This document shows positions 22,514-34,441 of a stretch of 48,334 nucleotides of DNA, in pieces. Under the pieces are notes generated by a model that did not search any database, was not told the DNA's origin, and saw only the letters and a list, made by a program, of their open reading frames with translations. The position numbers and the translations under genes are program-made. This stretch comes from Boletus sp. NGJ (Eukaryota; Basidiomycota; Agaricomycetes; Boletales; Boletaceae): NCBI GenBank assembly GCA_019096195.1, contig JAGTXK010000172.1, positions 1 through 48,334 on the forward strand, given 5' to 3'. Each line of letters begins with the position of its first letter. The stretch's first letter is position 1.

Positions 22514-24148
22514 ATGTTCCGACGTCTCTCCAAACCATCACCATCCCTTTTTTCAAGAACAATGTCCCGTCGCCAAATGTCCAGCTCGCCAGCACTGGAA
22601 GGCGAACGCGTAGCGAAACGCCAGAAACTTGGGCATCTCACCCCCGAGTCGTTCAAGAATGGCGTCTTTCTGGCCCCGATGGTTCGCTCCGGTGCCCGTA
22701 CGCCAACTCGGTTTCCTCTACCGTGTCATCGATTAAACCACTTCCAACATCACAGTACCAACCCGTTTAACTGCCCTAAAACACGGCGCAACCCTCGTAT
22801 GGGGTCCCGAAGTCGTAGACAAGGCCATCTTACACACAGAACGCGTCGTCGACCGTAAGCACCTCTCCCCAGTTTATCCTCCCACTCAACCCTTTTCAGC
22901 CTCCACCGGCGTCGTATCCTACAACGGCAAAACGCGCGCCGTGTTTACCACCCACCCGATCGAAAAACCCTATCTCATATACCAAATCGGTTCAGCCTCC
23001 CCCGAACTCGCCGTCCAAGCCGCTAAGACCGTCGTCCAAGACGTCTCCGGAATCGATCTCAACTGCGGTTGTCCGAAATCGTTCAGCACGCATTCGGGGA
23101 TGGGTGCTGCGTTGCTCACTAATCCAGATCTCTTGTGTGCCATCTTGACGGCCTTGCGGAGCGAGCTTCCCCCTGAGATCACGGTGTCGGCAAAGATTCG
23201 CCTGCTGCCGACGCAAGAGGAGACCAAGAAGCTCGTCGAGAGGATCGTAAGAACTGGCGTGAGTGCGTTGACTGTGCATTGTCGGACGAGGAATATGCGA
23301 CAAAGAGAGGCGGCGTTGGTGAATAGGCTCAGGGATATCGTCGAGTTCGTGCAAGGACTGGGTGTGGACATTGCTGTCATAGAAAATGGTGACTGTAAAG
23401 GATGGGACGATGCGAAGCGGATAAAAATGCTAACTGGTGGGTACAATGCTAGGTCGAGTCCAGGTTTGACCGTTTCTCCAGGCGCATCCTCCGTGATGCT
23501 CGCCACTGCTGCCGAATCGAATCCAACGTGCTTTTCCTCGATGCCTCTCATAGATGTAGAAACTACGCTCATACCATCGTATCTACGACTGGTAAGCCAG
23601 ATGCTCAAACGTGCATATCCTCCTGCAACTCATGCACTCGGCAGTCAAGATACTTGGGCAATCACTTTGCGCTCACCAAGTTCTGCGTCAGCCAATTCAA
23701 GGCCCCTCGCACAGAACGTTCCAAAAGCGAAGCCCACCGCTTTAAAACCCAGATCGTCACCACAAAAGGGTACGACGATCTCACGGAACTCGTCGGAGAA
23801 TGGACTGGGGAGAAAGACTTTGCGGACATTGTCTCTGCCATCCAGGCATGTCGACCGAGACCACTCACGATCGATGATCTGCTGACGGATCCCGACGCTG
23901 CCGAGCTGGAGACATCCACAATGAACGATGTGTATGGGAGTGACGTGGACGACGCCTTGGAGGAGTCGCGACCCATCTCGACGCCGCATGAGCATCCGAA
24001 TCCAGAACCACCCACGTTGTGTGCGCCATTGGGGCCGAGCACTCTGTTACGCATGCCGCTTCCTGCGGTCATCACAGGAAGTGATGCAATAACGCCATCT
24101 CCAACGCCCAAGGCTGTTTCACCTTTCAGCTGGTCGCATCGATCGTGA
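22514..24148 (+). CDS. DUS2: tRNA-dihydrouridine(20) synthase
   Basis: Flavin enzyme that reduces uridine 20 in the D-loop of cytosolic tRNAs. Five exons fit in phase: 22514-22697, 22756-22854, 22900-23436, 23482-23591 and 23645-24148, for 477 residues. The TIM-barrel opens with FLAPMVRSGALPTRLTALKH. The catalytic cysteine is in GIDLNCGCPKSFSTHSGMGA. FMN/tRNA-binding motifs include KIRLL, VHCRTRNMRQRE, VIENGDCKGWDD and SSVMLATAAESNPTCF. The helical domain contains LGNHFALTKFCVSQF. The last 100 residues are acidic to proline-rich and not conserved. The order matches Dus2 rather than Dus1, Dus3 or Dus4. An internal ATG at 22562 (MSRRQMSSS) may be the real start; the first 16 residues could instead be a targeting extension. 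Confidence 0.92.
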
Positions 24149-24599
24149 CATGTTGATTCACTGTTGAGTGAACGGGGCAAGATCTGTTTTCATATGTACC
24201 ATACTCGGGGACGTTCTGGATGTTATTCATAGAGGTGAATAAGTGTTTGCTTCGTCCGTCTCAAATCAAACTTTGAGTAGACGAGTCCGAGACTCCGAGG
24301 ACGAACAGCACGCCGCATGGAGTCAGTTTCCAGGTGAACAGCAATATCATCGTACGGATGTTTTCGGCACTAGTGCCTGACCATCCCTATCACAACCCGC
24401 TCCTCATGCCATCTCGCCTGCCTTGCCGTGAACATTCTTTTCGCGCTCGGTCGGGTATCCGTGTCTCTGGCTTGGTTTCCAGGCGGTCAATTCCCAGGGT
24501 TAATTGACGCCAACACGGTACATCTCGTCGACCTATATATCCCATTCACTTCAGTTTGATCGCGTCCTGCAAAGTGGAATGAGGAAGGGGCGGGGACCA
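24149..24599. other. Intergenic, no gene seen
   Basis: This is the 3' flank of DUS2 and the 3' side of the transporter pseudogene. A hammerhead-like word (GAGTCC..GGACGAA) near 24285-24307 was examined and rejected. Nothing else is recognisable. Confidence 0.4.
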
Positions 24600-26345
24600 T
24601 CGAGTGCAGTGACCTCTTCCAAACTTAATCCCTTTGTCTCTCGAATCGCAAAGTAGACGTAGACGTAGCCGAATATAAGCATGCCAAAATATACGGCTTC
24701 CCAGTGGGCACCTGTTAAGAGGGACCGGTGGTGGTGGGGTTGGGGGTTGTGTACGTGTGTGGAGATGGATGGATACGTACACGACGGCGACCCCATGTTT
24801 CGATGAGGATGAGAGCGTGTACAGTTCCACCGACCGAGACAGCCCCGAGGATAGTTTGTATCACGTACGGGGAGAGCCTGTAACGTGTCAAGAGACGCGT
24901 CAAAGCTACACGCGGACACGACCTACTGAGTTCCCGCGCTTTGAAGGAACGTGTCCCCATAATAATCTTATCGTCCCGTCAGATGCACCGTAAAAGACGA
25001 CCGCCAAACTTGCCCAAAATTTTCAAAGAACACGCACAGTAAAAGTTTTGTCCGTTTAGCTGCTGGATGAACTGCAGCATTATCCCATTCCCCGTCCGTT
25101 TCCACAATGCGTTGCGCGTCGAGAAGCACTCCGCCTACGTTGCCTTGCTGCCTTCGTTCTCGGCCCTGATTGTTCCTGCGAGTTCAGCGTCGTGCGCTTC
25201 CACCACGTCGGAGTCAATCGGAACAGAATTAAGCTCTGCAATTACAACGCGTGCTTGTTCACCCCGATGCGTGCCTAATAAATGACGACTATTCATAGAT
25301 CATCAATCATGGGTATCAGATGGTCGATACAGGGGAAGAAGAATAACCACCCACGGTGATTCTGGCATGAAAAAGACACCCGAAAGCAGAAAAAGCCCCC
25401 ACAACATCTGCAAACCGACGGGAATACGCCAGGATGCCGAGTTGGCGATGGTATGGGTTCCGGGATCGATGATGTAACTCAGGAAGATGCCAATGTTGAT
25501 CTGGAGCTGATATCAGCACGAGCATCATACCACGAATAGATTTTGGTGCCGTTTCGCCGTTGTAGAGAGGCACGATGGCTTTGAATGGACGTTGAGTGTG
25601 AGATTAGAGATAAGGAAGGGGGACAAACCGGACAATGCACCGACACCGAGGCCAGCAATAAACCGTCCTATCGTAATTTGGGCGATCGAGTATGTGGTTG
25701 CCGTCTGGATAGCCACACCAATAGTAGATATAGAAGGATGGAACCGCATCGTCCCATACTATCTGTTGTGAACGCTTGTGCAAGCAAGCCGTTAGAATAA
25801 TAAGTACGCCATGAAACCACGAATGTATTTGAAGGGCGCATTCTTACACAAATGTCCTGCAAAAGGATGTTAGAAAACAGGCATCTCGGCATAATGCAAA
25901 CAGGACCCACCCAGCAGACAGGAGCGATGTTATGATACTTTGGCGTGAACTAGACAAGTAATACGTCCCATCCGAGCCCACTTGACCGAAACGCCGTACA
26001 AAGTCAGGCATGATCAAGATGCCCTTGGAAGGGGTGAACCTTTGCAAATCAACCGGGGTCTAAAGGCAGACGTACTGAGATCACACCAATGTCGTAACCA
26101 AAGAGGAAACCTTTTCGAAAAACTCAGTCTAGCAAGAATAATATATCATACATCGTTGTCGACAGGGTCGAGATGACCCACAAAAGCTGGCCAATGTCGG
26201 AAAGTAATCACCTCCTGAAAATGAAAGCAGAGCATGAGTCCCCCACGGAACCTTTGTGTGTATATTTCTATAGCATACCGAACGCAATGAAAATAGCAAG
26301 CAGTATAGCTCGTCAATTAGTCGGAGTCTGGCTTGTTTCCGCCAT
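24600..26345 (-). pseudogene. MFS sugar transporter pseudogene, relative of the intact gene at 36.8 kb
   Basis: The pieces follow the same exon plan as the intact transporter: MAETSQTPT / RAILLAIFIAFG, the GAG microexon, GFLFGYDIGVIS, GILIMPDFVRRFGQ, YLSSSRQSIITSLLSAG, LAQAFTTDSMGR, TIGVAIQTATTYSIAQITIG, LYNGETAPKSIRG, VVIAELNSVP, LSPYVIQTILGAVSV and VYFAIRETKGLSLEEV. Lesions: a TGA at codon 11 (26315-26313), a frameshift near 25740 between GSILLY and TIGVAIQ, a lost AG acceptor before LAQAF, and a missing block between the GRR motif and the last membrane helix, where four or so helices should be. It is therefore dead as a transporter. Confidence 0.85.
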
Positions 26346-27696
26346 GACAATTCTGCTTCTCTGAGCTTGATAAAAGGGTAGGGTGAGTGGGGGATCAGAG
26401 GGCGAAAGTGAAACAGGTGGTGAAACAGTTGTCCGCCTTAGCTAGCATTCTATATGAGTATCGAAATATCCACACGTTCATATGAAAAACAATCGCCGAG
26501 GCTCGTGGGCGGACCGATTTTGCAAGGAACATCATATAGAAGCCGGGAGAAACATACATATATGGTTTCCGTGGTGTTCCGGGAAGAAATCCAGCTGTTA
26601 ATGCGAAAGACATTGAGTCCAACAATCATTCACGGTTTAGGATGGTGAGGATCATTTGACACACGCCGGTCTCCTGGAGGCCCGCACCTATGTCGGATGA
26701 AATGCACGAGGATTACAACGTACATACTTCGGTCGGAATGTGTGATTCAAGTCCCAAACAGTGATGCAACACGAATGCAAAGCGCCTCTTGTGACCCAGG
26801 GTGTGTCCTATGACATAGTAGTACTTAGTCCTAGGTCACTCAGATGGACTGTGGAGTTATACCTGATCGTAGAAGATCAGAAGTTTCCGAGAACCTTGAT
26901 GGCATGGTGTGGGGTCTTGTGACCACCCTTTTGATTGTATACCCGATGCAAGCGCAAAAGAATTCGATTTGACGAGCGTGTTAGACAGTTGTTTAGACGA
27001 AAGGCCAAGCGACGCTACAACGTTAGTACCCAACGCGAAGGCTCCGGTGCTCAAGAAGTGTATGAAGGTACTGGTGACGTTACGTGGTAAGCGAGACGTG
27101 AGCATATGCGTGACGGGAACGGCTCTGAGAGAATGTTTCAAGTTGAAGTAGCTGTGCACTGACAATATGAACTGTACCTCATGACCATGGTGCCGCAGCA
27201 CCGCAGATATCTCCTGGCGAGCGCATGCATGGGAAACAAGTCCTCTGCCTGCTCTAGAACTCGATCCAGAACCCGCAGTTCCGAGAGAACGATACTACGA
27301 GGCTGCCGACACGCGCAGTTGCCACTGACAGCACGCAGCCATGGAAATGCACAGGTGACGAACACCGGAGCCGAAGATCCCTTGACGAGTAACAAGATAT
27401 GACCAGCGGACAAGGAAATGTGTTTCACGGGAATTACGAGCAGACGAAGAGGATAGAAATTATCCGTAATATATACGCTAGTGTGGCAGCGGATTGGTAC
27501 ACTGTCAAGACGTAGACCAAGACTGCGGGCTCGATCGAATTGTAGACGCTGGCACGTGAGTCAATGCTTGCCCAGTTTGGAAATCCTTCTCTCCCTCAAC
27601 TTCTTCCTCTCCTTGTCTTCCACATCTCACCCAGAGCGTTTCGCTCGCTCTCCCTTCCCTCCGCCCCCTCGCGCTCGTCGTCGTCTGTCTACAACG
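26346..27696. other. Gene-poor stretch upstream of the G-alpha gene
   Basis: 1350 bp without a supported gene. Minus-strand frames at 27428-27138 and 27201-26857 read as short hydrophobic peptides without a known motif and have no clear splice link. A decayed gene is possible but cannot be supported. The end of the stretch (27580-27696) is pyrimidine-rich and is probably the G-alpha promoter and leader. Confidence 0.35.
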
Positions 27697-30011
27697 ATGA
27701 TGAATGTCCCTCTCGTCCCCAACCGCCGTAGATCCATGTCCGATCCCTTTTGGGCCGCCCTCCAGCCTCCCCCAAACGAGTCTCCTGCAGATCGCGACCG
27801 CAGGCTCTTTGCCGAGTTCGAGGCAAAGCGCGTTAGCGATGGCATCGACGAGATGCTCAGACAGGAGAGGAAGGAATTGCGGATGAAACAAGAGGTCAAA
27901 ATACTCCTCCTTGGCCAGAGCGAGAGCGGTAAGAGCACAACGCTCAAGCGTGAGTACATTCTCTGCCTGGCTCCTTTCCCACTTCCGTTGTACTCCCCTT
28001 GTGTGGCTTTTCCTTCGTCGCTCTCTGCGGCATGTGTGCGCCGAATCCGGAGCACGGACCGTACCGGCGAGAAATACGTCCTTTGTTGGACTAGTATCTC
28101 TATTATCGTTCTATCTCCCCACCCTTCATTTTCTTTGTTTCCCGTTCGAAAGAGACGCTCATGACAAACGCAGAGTTTCAGTTAGTGCATGCCCCGGCAG
28201 CATTCCATGCTGATCGTATTGCGTGGCGTGCAGTCGTATACCTGAATCTTGTCCGTTCCATTCGCAGGCAAGCGTATCACTCTGCCTTATCCGAGCCCTC
28301 ATTGATATCCTCCTAGAATTTTGGACGCCGTTTCCCCGGACACCGAGGATGACGACAATGATGAGCTCGATAGCACACCTCGTCCAAGGCATAGTCATCG
28401 TCAGGGTACCCAGATTGCCAAGTATGAACAGTACCGACAGGCACTTGAGCCTCTCAAGGAGCTCGAGGAACGTTTGATACGAATGCTCTCTTCCCCTGAC
28501 GAAGACGAACCGACACGTATCCCTACTGCGAGAACTGAATGGAACGGTGGAACCACCGGATTTAGCACTCAAGGCATAGTCACCAAGAACGGACGCCCAA
28601 CACCCGTCATCACCATCCCCGTCTCTCGTCAGCCTTCTTTTCCCCTTTCTCCCGCGTCACCTTCTACATCATCCCCCGGAGGCTCGAGCAGCGGCTCTTC
28701 CAAATCAAAACAATCCGAAGTTAGCGTCCACCCTAGGTCTAATTGGAAGAAAGCGTTTTCTCTCGGTAATAAAATCAAAAGCCCCAAAAGTGCTCATACA
28801 AACGAGATTGAGGGATGGTGGGACGACCCATCAGATCCTGTTCATGTACTCAATTCATGTGCCCAACCAATGCTAGCTCTTTGGAAAGATACCAGCGTCA
28901 AGCAACGACTGCGTGAAAGGGGGCTAAGAATCGAAGAAAGCAGTGGCTTGTAAGTGATTCCGTTAACATTCGTTTTATTTATCGGCGGCCAATTTCCATT
29001 TCCATTAGTTTCTTGGATGAGATCACGCGCATCACTGCTCTGAGATATTTCCCAACCGATCGTGCGTCCCTCTGTTTTTTGTCATAAAGTGACCGTGTCC
29101 TGAGACTTCTCTGTCTTGCAGAGGACGTTTTGAATGCCCGCCTGAAGACCATGGGTGTTGTAGAACATACTTTTTCAATCCCTGATTCCCAGCGCAGCAT
29201 GGACTGGAAAATATATGATGTCGGTGGCGCACGCAATCAACGCCATGCCTGGGCTCCGTATTTTGAAGACGGTAAGTTGTGCGACCCTGATCCTCATCGT
29301 CTTATCTTATCTTATCTACGATCAGTGAACGCGATCATATTCTTGGCGCCAATCTCGGCATTTGATCAGGTCCTTGTAGAGGTTGGGTTAAACACTCGTG
29401 ATGTTTGCTTCCTCCGCTTACGATGCCTCGTCTGTAGGATCCCAAAGTAAACCGCCTGGAGGATTCGTTTTTGCTGTGGAGATCTCTTGTTTCCAACAAG
29501 CTGTTGATGGACGTCAGCATCATACTTTTCCTAAATAAAATTGATCTTTTGCAGGTAAGTCGCTTCCAGATCTCTGCCACTTCCCAGTTCATGGAGATTT
29601 TTCTTAGGCTAAACTGAAGGCTGGTGTCCGCCTCAAAGACTACATAATGCAGTACGGCGATAGGCCTAACGACTTCGACAACATATCCAAATGCGAGTAG
29701 TTATTTCTTCCACCATGCAAACCAATTCACATCCTTTCCAGATTTTCGCGATACGTTTATCGCGATACATCAAGAGTACTCTGTGAACAGGTGCAGAGAA
29801 CTCAAGAGTAAGGTACACAATCATACGCACACCCTTATCTGACAGCGCTCCAGTTCACTTTACCTCTGTCACAGATACCAGACGGACTGCTACGATCATC
29901 CAGAGAGGTGAGTATGGTGGTACAGACCCGTATAGTCGTGCTGACGATGAGATTTGTTCAGTGCGAGAAATCATCATCACAGCCAATTTGAAGAGCATAC
30001 AGCTCATGTAA
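27697..30011 (+). CDS. Divergent large G-protein alpha subunit
   Basis: Eleven exons fit in phase: 27697-27949, 28174-28267, 28317-28949, 29009-29061, 29122-29271, 29326-29381, 29438-29554, 29608-29692, 29742-29807, 29854-29907 and 29962-30011, for 536 residues against about 350 for ordinary G-alpha. G1 is GQSESGKST (73-81). A low-complexity insert of about 170 residues rich in Ser/Pro/Gly expands the helical domain. Switch I keeps the catalytic Arg (351) and the Mg-binding Thr (354) in ARLKTMGV. Switch II reads DVGGARNQ, with Ala 381 where catalytic Gln is expected. G4 is NKID (446-449) and G5 is TSVTDT. There is no N-terminal Gly for myristoylation, and the end (LKSIQLM) lacks the Cys found in Gi types. 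Two introns (28268-28316, 29693-29741) use GC donors. Confidence 0.9.
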
Positions 30012-30372
30012 TTCTCATGTTCATGTCTCGCTTCATGTCACGGGATTTCTCCTCATTATTGAATTCATTCTTAGCTTGCATATCTTATAACAGGATATAC
30101 TATAATTTGTCTCTTCGAGCTTCTTGTTTGTATTCCATGCACTTCTTCCATTCAAAGCAACGACTTGCATTGTTCCTTTAAGCGTGTTGTTTACCCCTCC
30201 TATATATACCTATCTATCACTCCGTAATTCTGTGTTCTAGTGGTCACACATTACATAGACCCCTGAATAGTACCAGTATTAATGCTGATGCCTCGATGAT
30301 ATGTTTGGCCTTGTGAAGAGGTGGAAATGAAGATGGCAAGCAAAATGTGGAATGTACATTGTATTGATACTG
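30012..30372. other. 3' intergenic region between convergent genes
   Basis: 361 bp of rather AT-rich sequence between the G-alpha stop and the proteasome gene stop. It probably holds both 3' UTRs. No further feature is seen. Confidence 0.4.
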
Positions 30373-31369
30373 TTACATTGCATCAATTATTTCCTTCAGC
30401 CTCACCTCGTCCAAGATCTCGAATCCTTTTCCGAGTGTAACTTGTGCGAGCTGGACGTTGTGGTGATCGAGCTTCTCCTCCATCACCTGCTTCAATACCC
30501 GCAGTGTCAGTTTTTGGGCTTCCGGAAGGCTGATTTGCTAGGGTGATGTCAGCTAAGCAACGTGCTGAGATAGCGGAGCGACTACCTTGTACCACTTGTC
30601 CTGAAGCTCACTTTGTGCAGCCTCTGAACCAGATCCAATCGCTTTTGCATCGTATCGCATAAAGGTACCCGAGGGATCCGTGTGGTATCTAGCAGGCACG
30701 TACATGCAATGAACACGACTCCAAAAAGATAACATCGCGCTCGACACTCACAATTGTGGTCCCAACTCATCGATACCCGCAATCAACAACGCAACCCCAA
30801 ACGGCCGACTCATCATCGCCTCCTCGTCATGCACGCTCTCGCCAAACCTGAGTGCAAGATCACACACGGCCTGCGTGACGCTCTCGACCTTGATCCGTTC
30901 GTCGTACGTGAAGGCGTGGTTTTGTGCGGTGACGCGGGCGTGGTCGATCATGGTGCGTGCGTCGGCGGTGAGGCCGGACATGGCGCATCCAAGGTGATGG
31001 TCGATTTCCATAATTTTCTCGATGGAGCTGGATTCGAGGAGGGGGGATTGGACGCGTTTCTCGACGGCGAGGATGACGCCTTCCGGGGTGCAGACGCCGA
31101 CGGTGGTCGAGCCGAGCTGAGAGGGGGTGGGTGGGGATGAGAATTGGAATTGGAGGGGACCAGGGTGCTTACTTTGATAGCTTCGATGGCATATTCGACT
31201 GGGTGTTTTGGGTAGAGCGGGGATGGTGAAGAGGGCTCGGTGCGCTTACCTTGGAAGAGTCGACCTTCGGGAGAGAAGGTGTTTACGCCACGATCTGGAA
31301 AGGGATGATACACCAACAAGCGGTCGAGAGTGCTGTTCGCTTACCGTACTCTGAGCGCGTCAAGAACAT
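30373..31369 (-). CDS. PUP2: 20S proteasome subunit alpha-5
   Basis: Structural alpha-ring subunit of the 20S core. Six exons fit in phase: 31369-31345, 31294-31250, 31198-31173, 31116-30752, 30688-30586 and 30537-30373, for 242 residues, the usual size. The first coding exon has only 25 nt (MFLTRSEY) and the third 26 nt (VEYAIEAIK). The alpha-type N-terminal signature is complete: [16 protein letters not shown], then [17 protein letters not shown]. Alpha-5-specific words follow: [79 protein letters not shown] and [14 protein letters not shown]. The start is the only ATG that gives the conserved opening. It is divergent from the first inositol-phosphatase-like gene. Confidence 0.96.
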
Positions 31370-31482
31370 GATGTACGAGGTCGAGATGAATGTAACGCCA
31401 AGTTATGACGCCGCCATCTCGACGCGCGTCGCGGTGTGGTGATGGGAAGAACCTGCCTTTTACATCTTCAATCCGAGCTCCC
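31370..31482. promoter_or_regulatory. Shared 5' region of PUP2 and the first IMPase-like gene
   Basis: 113 bp separate the divergent start codons. No TATA box is visible. It must hold at least the core promoters of both genes, unless they extend into coding sequence. Confidence 0.45.
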
Positions 31483-32848
31483 ATGGCTGCCCCACCTCTG
31501 GGACCGACTGAACTGCGTTCGATCCTCGCATTCACAGTCAATTTAGCGCGACTTTCCGGGACCATCATCCTGGAAGGCGCCCAAGCCATTCAATCCGCAT
31601 CTTTCATCGACGAGAAGAAGAATTCCGCTGATCTGGTGACAGAGTACGATGTCGCCGTCGAGAATCTCGTCATGACCGAGATCAAGAACGCGTACCCGAG
31701 CTTCAGATTGTGAGTGTCCTGTTTCGAGGTGCAAGGCGTTCATCGCCCATCCCTACGACCCTCCGTGTCTCCGCGTCGTGTGCTCTCAGTATCGGGGAAG
31801 AGTCGTACGCTTCCGGGGTGCGTACAGCGTTGACGGATGACCCGACGTTCTGCGTTGACCCTATTGGTGAGCTGGGTGAAGTGCGTCTTTTCTCATGCGG
31901 AATTGAGGCCCTCTAGATGGTACCACCAACTTTGTCCATGGCTTCCCGTTCTGTTGCATCTCCCTTGGTCTCATCTATCAGAAACGCGCCGTCTTGGGTG
32001 TCGTCTATAACCCGTTCTTGGACCACCTGGTATGTTATCTTGCTGCATCATCGGGCGCACAGTAATATCTTTGCAGTATACGGCGATCGAAGGTCAGGGG
32101 TCCTACCTCACGCGGGGCACTGGCCAGCCAATGAAGCTGCCACTGGCCGCTCCGAAACCACTTCCTTCCCTATCCAAAGCCCTCGTCGGTGCGTTCCCCG
32201 TGCATCGCATATCACATCGTTTATCTCGATGATCCTAGACGTCGAATGGGGCTCTGACCGAGCTACACCCGTGATCGAGTCGAAATGCGATGCGTATCTA
32301 CGCCTGGTAGCAGATCCTACTGCTGTGGAACGTGGACGGATGGCACACTCACTCCGGACGACGGGAAGCGGGGCGCTCAACTTTTGCCTGGTTGCCCAGG
32401 GTGCCATCGACGTTTGCTGGTGAGCTCTGCATGTAAACGTCCATTCCGCTCGAGCTTACTCGTGAACCAGGGAGATTGGGTGTTGGTAAGTATGCATTCA
32501 ACGGCTTTGTTGTCCTGTCGACGATTGACGGGGTTCCATCTTAGGCCGTGGGATGTCTGTGTGAGCTTCCACGACGCGTCTGCCAGCCGCACCGTCTGAA
32601 CAAGGTCCAACAGGCTGCCATCGTCATCATACAAGAAGCAGGCGGTAGTGTCACGTCCCGTTCTCTCCTTATATCGTTTGCACGCCGATCCGTTCACACT
32701 AACCCCGGAAGTCCTGATGGGCCGTGAATTCCTGGTTATCAGAGCCATCTCGATGACGGAAGGCGAGACTAGGAGGGAAGCACAGTTACGTCTCGCCAAA
32801 GAGTTTTACGAGACGGTTGGGAATACGGCGCCGATGTTGCGGAACTAA
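31483..32848 (+). CDS. Inositol-monophosphatase-like protein, copy A, 3' end altered
   Basis: Exons 31483-31709, 31790-31866, 31917-32029, 32077-32188, 32239-32419, 32471-32485 (15 nt), 32545-32560 (16 nt) and from 32614. Mg-dependent sugar-phosphatase fold with the metal ligands present: [44 protein letters not shown] and [17 protein letters not shown]. Compared with copy B, eight bases are missing near 32650-32685, so the frame ends at a TGA at 32725-32727. The conserved end ([14 protein letters not shown], to 32848) lies in another frame. An alternative is a 67-bp intron (32645-32711, GTAGTG donor, AG acceptor) that would restore the frame but drop about 20 residues. Function could be inositol, quinate-type or other phosphate-ester hydrolysis. 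Confidence 0.8.
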
Positions 32849-33067
32849 GTTGGAAGCTTACATGTGGACGTGGGGTGATGATAGACGACACTCTAGATAC
32901 CGTTTCCCGGGGAATGCGGTTGATAGTGAGTTGTTGGGGCCCGCACGTTCATGAGGTGTTATCATGAGCTTACCAACTGTGGGCGAGGCCAATACGAACG
33001 TTCTACCCGCATGGGGGACTTGGATCGACAGACTACCGACATCCGATCTTCCCTCTCAACATCCACC

Positions 33068-34441
33068 ATGTCGACCACTTTGGGATCTGCTGAGCTGCGC
33101 TCGGTCCTCGCCTTCACCGTCAACCTCGCACGCACCGCGGGCACGCTTATCCTGGAAGGATCACAGGCGATCCAGTCGTCGTCTGATGTCAGCGAGAAAA
33201 AGAACTCGGTCGATCTGGTGACCCAGTACGACGTCGCCGTCGAGAATTTGGTCATGGGCGAGATCAAGAAAGCTTATCCCGCCTTCAAGTTGTGCGTGTC
33301 GTCTCTGATGGTCCAACGTGCTTGACAGACCCAACCCTTGATGGCAGCATCGGCGAGGAGTCCTTTTCCGCTGGGACGCGTCCTGAACTGACCGACGAGC
33401 CGACGTTTTGCGTGGACCCCATCGGTGCGTAAACACACTCTATTGCTCACCCCCGTGGCACGAATCCATGCATTACAGACGGCACCACGAATTTCGTGCA
33501 CGGCTTTCCGTTCTGCTGCATCTCCCTCGGTCTGATCTACCAAAAACGTCCGGTGCTGGGCGTCGTATACAACCCCTTTATCGAGTATCTGGTGAGACCC
33601 TCTTTTCTGTGTCTCATCTTCATCACGATCAATTGTTGACGTTCGGACAGTACACGGCGATAGAAGGCCAGGGATCGTACCTCACACGAGGCAATGGTCA
33701 ACCTCAAAAGCTCCCCCTCGCAACCCCAAAGCCTCTCCCCTCCCTATCCAAGGCTCAAATCGGTACAGTCTCCCCATCCGTTGCTTGCTCCTCGATGTGA
33801 TAGACCTGACTAATTGTTTCCAGCCATCGAGTGGGGTTCCGACCGAGGCGCTCCTACAATCAACGACAAGGCAGATTCGTTCTTAAAGCTCGCCGGGGAC
33901 ACCTCCGTCCCGGGTGGAAGGATGGCGCAGTCGCTCCGTTCGATGGGAAGTGCGGCGCTCAACTTTTCGATGGTTGCGCAGGGTGCGCTGGACATGTACT
34001 GGTGAGGCTTTCTGTCGCTTGTGTGTTGGTCGTTTCGATGCTGATGTGGGCGTGGCGTCTAGGGAGATTGGATGCTGGTGAGCAGGTTTCGCTGGTTGAA
34101 CGAGATGGGTCGTTTGCTGACGTATTCAACGTACCAAGGCCGTGGGATGTGTGCGTGCGTGAGCGGTGATTTGGTTGCTGGTATCCTACTGATGGGAGAT
34201 GTTACAGGCTGGGATCGTGATCGCGCAGGAGGCCGGCGGTGTCGTGACGGGCTCGCATGGTATTTTGAACACGGCAAGCGCGGACGTTGATCCTTTCAAA
34301 GTCACGCCCGATATCCTCTCGGGTCGCAAGTACCTCGTCATCAGGGCCATTCCAGATCTGCCCAACGAGACGGGGAGACAAGCCCAACTTCGCATCGCGA
34401 AAGAGTTTTACGCGACCGTCAACGATACCGAGCCAAAGTAG
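33068..34441 (+). CDS. Inositol-monophosphatase-like protein, copy B, intact
   Basis: Exons 33068-33291, 33348-33424, 33479-33591, 33651-33762, 33824-34001, 34063-34077 (15 nt), 34139-34154 (16 nt) and 34208-34441 add to 322 residues. It opens [18 protein letters not shown]. The inositol-phosphatase motifs are all present: [16 protein letters not shown] (metal Glu), [17 protein letters not shown] (both metal Asps), WEIGCWPWDVCAG (third Asp) and [13 protein letters not shown]. The C-terminus has the beta-strand [13 protein letters not shown]. Exon sizes match copy A almost exactly (224/227, 77/77, 113/113, 112/112, 178/181, 15/15, 16/16), so the two arose by tandem duplication about 1.6 kb apart. 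Substrate is not certain; myo-inositol phosphate is the default guess. Confidence 0.92.

Noticed and set aside
24280-24310. Hammerhead-ribozyme-like word (GAGTCC, loop, GGACGAA)
   Set aside because: The invariant core CUGANGA reads UAGACGA and the GAAA box reads GAAC, so catalytic bases are missing, and no stem III pairing was found.
26857-27428. Possible small membrane protein on the minus strand
   Set aside because: Two frames with hydrophobic stretches but no conserved motif and no convincing intron joining them.
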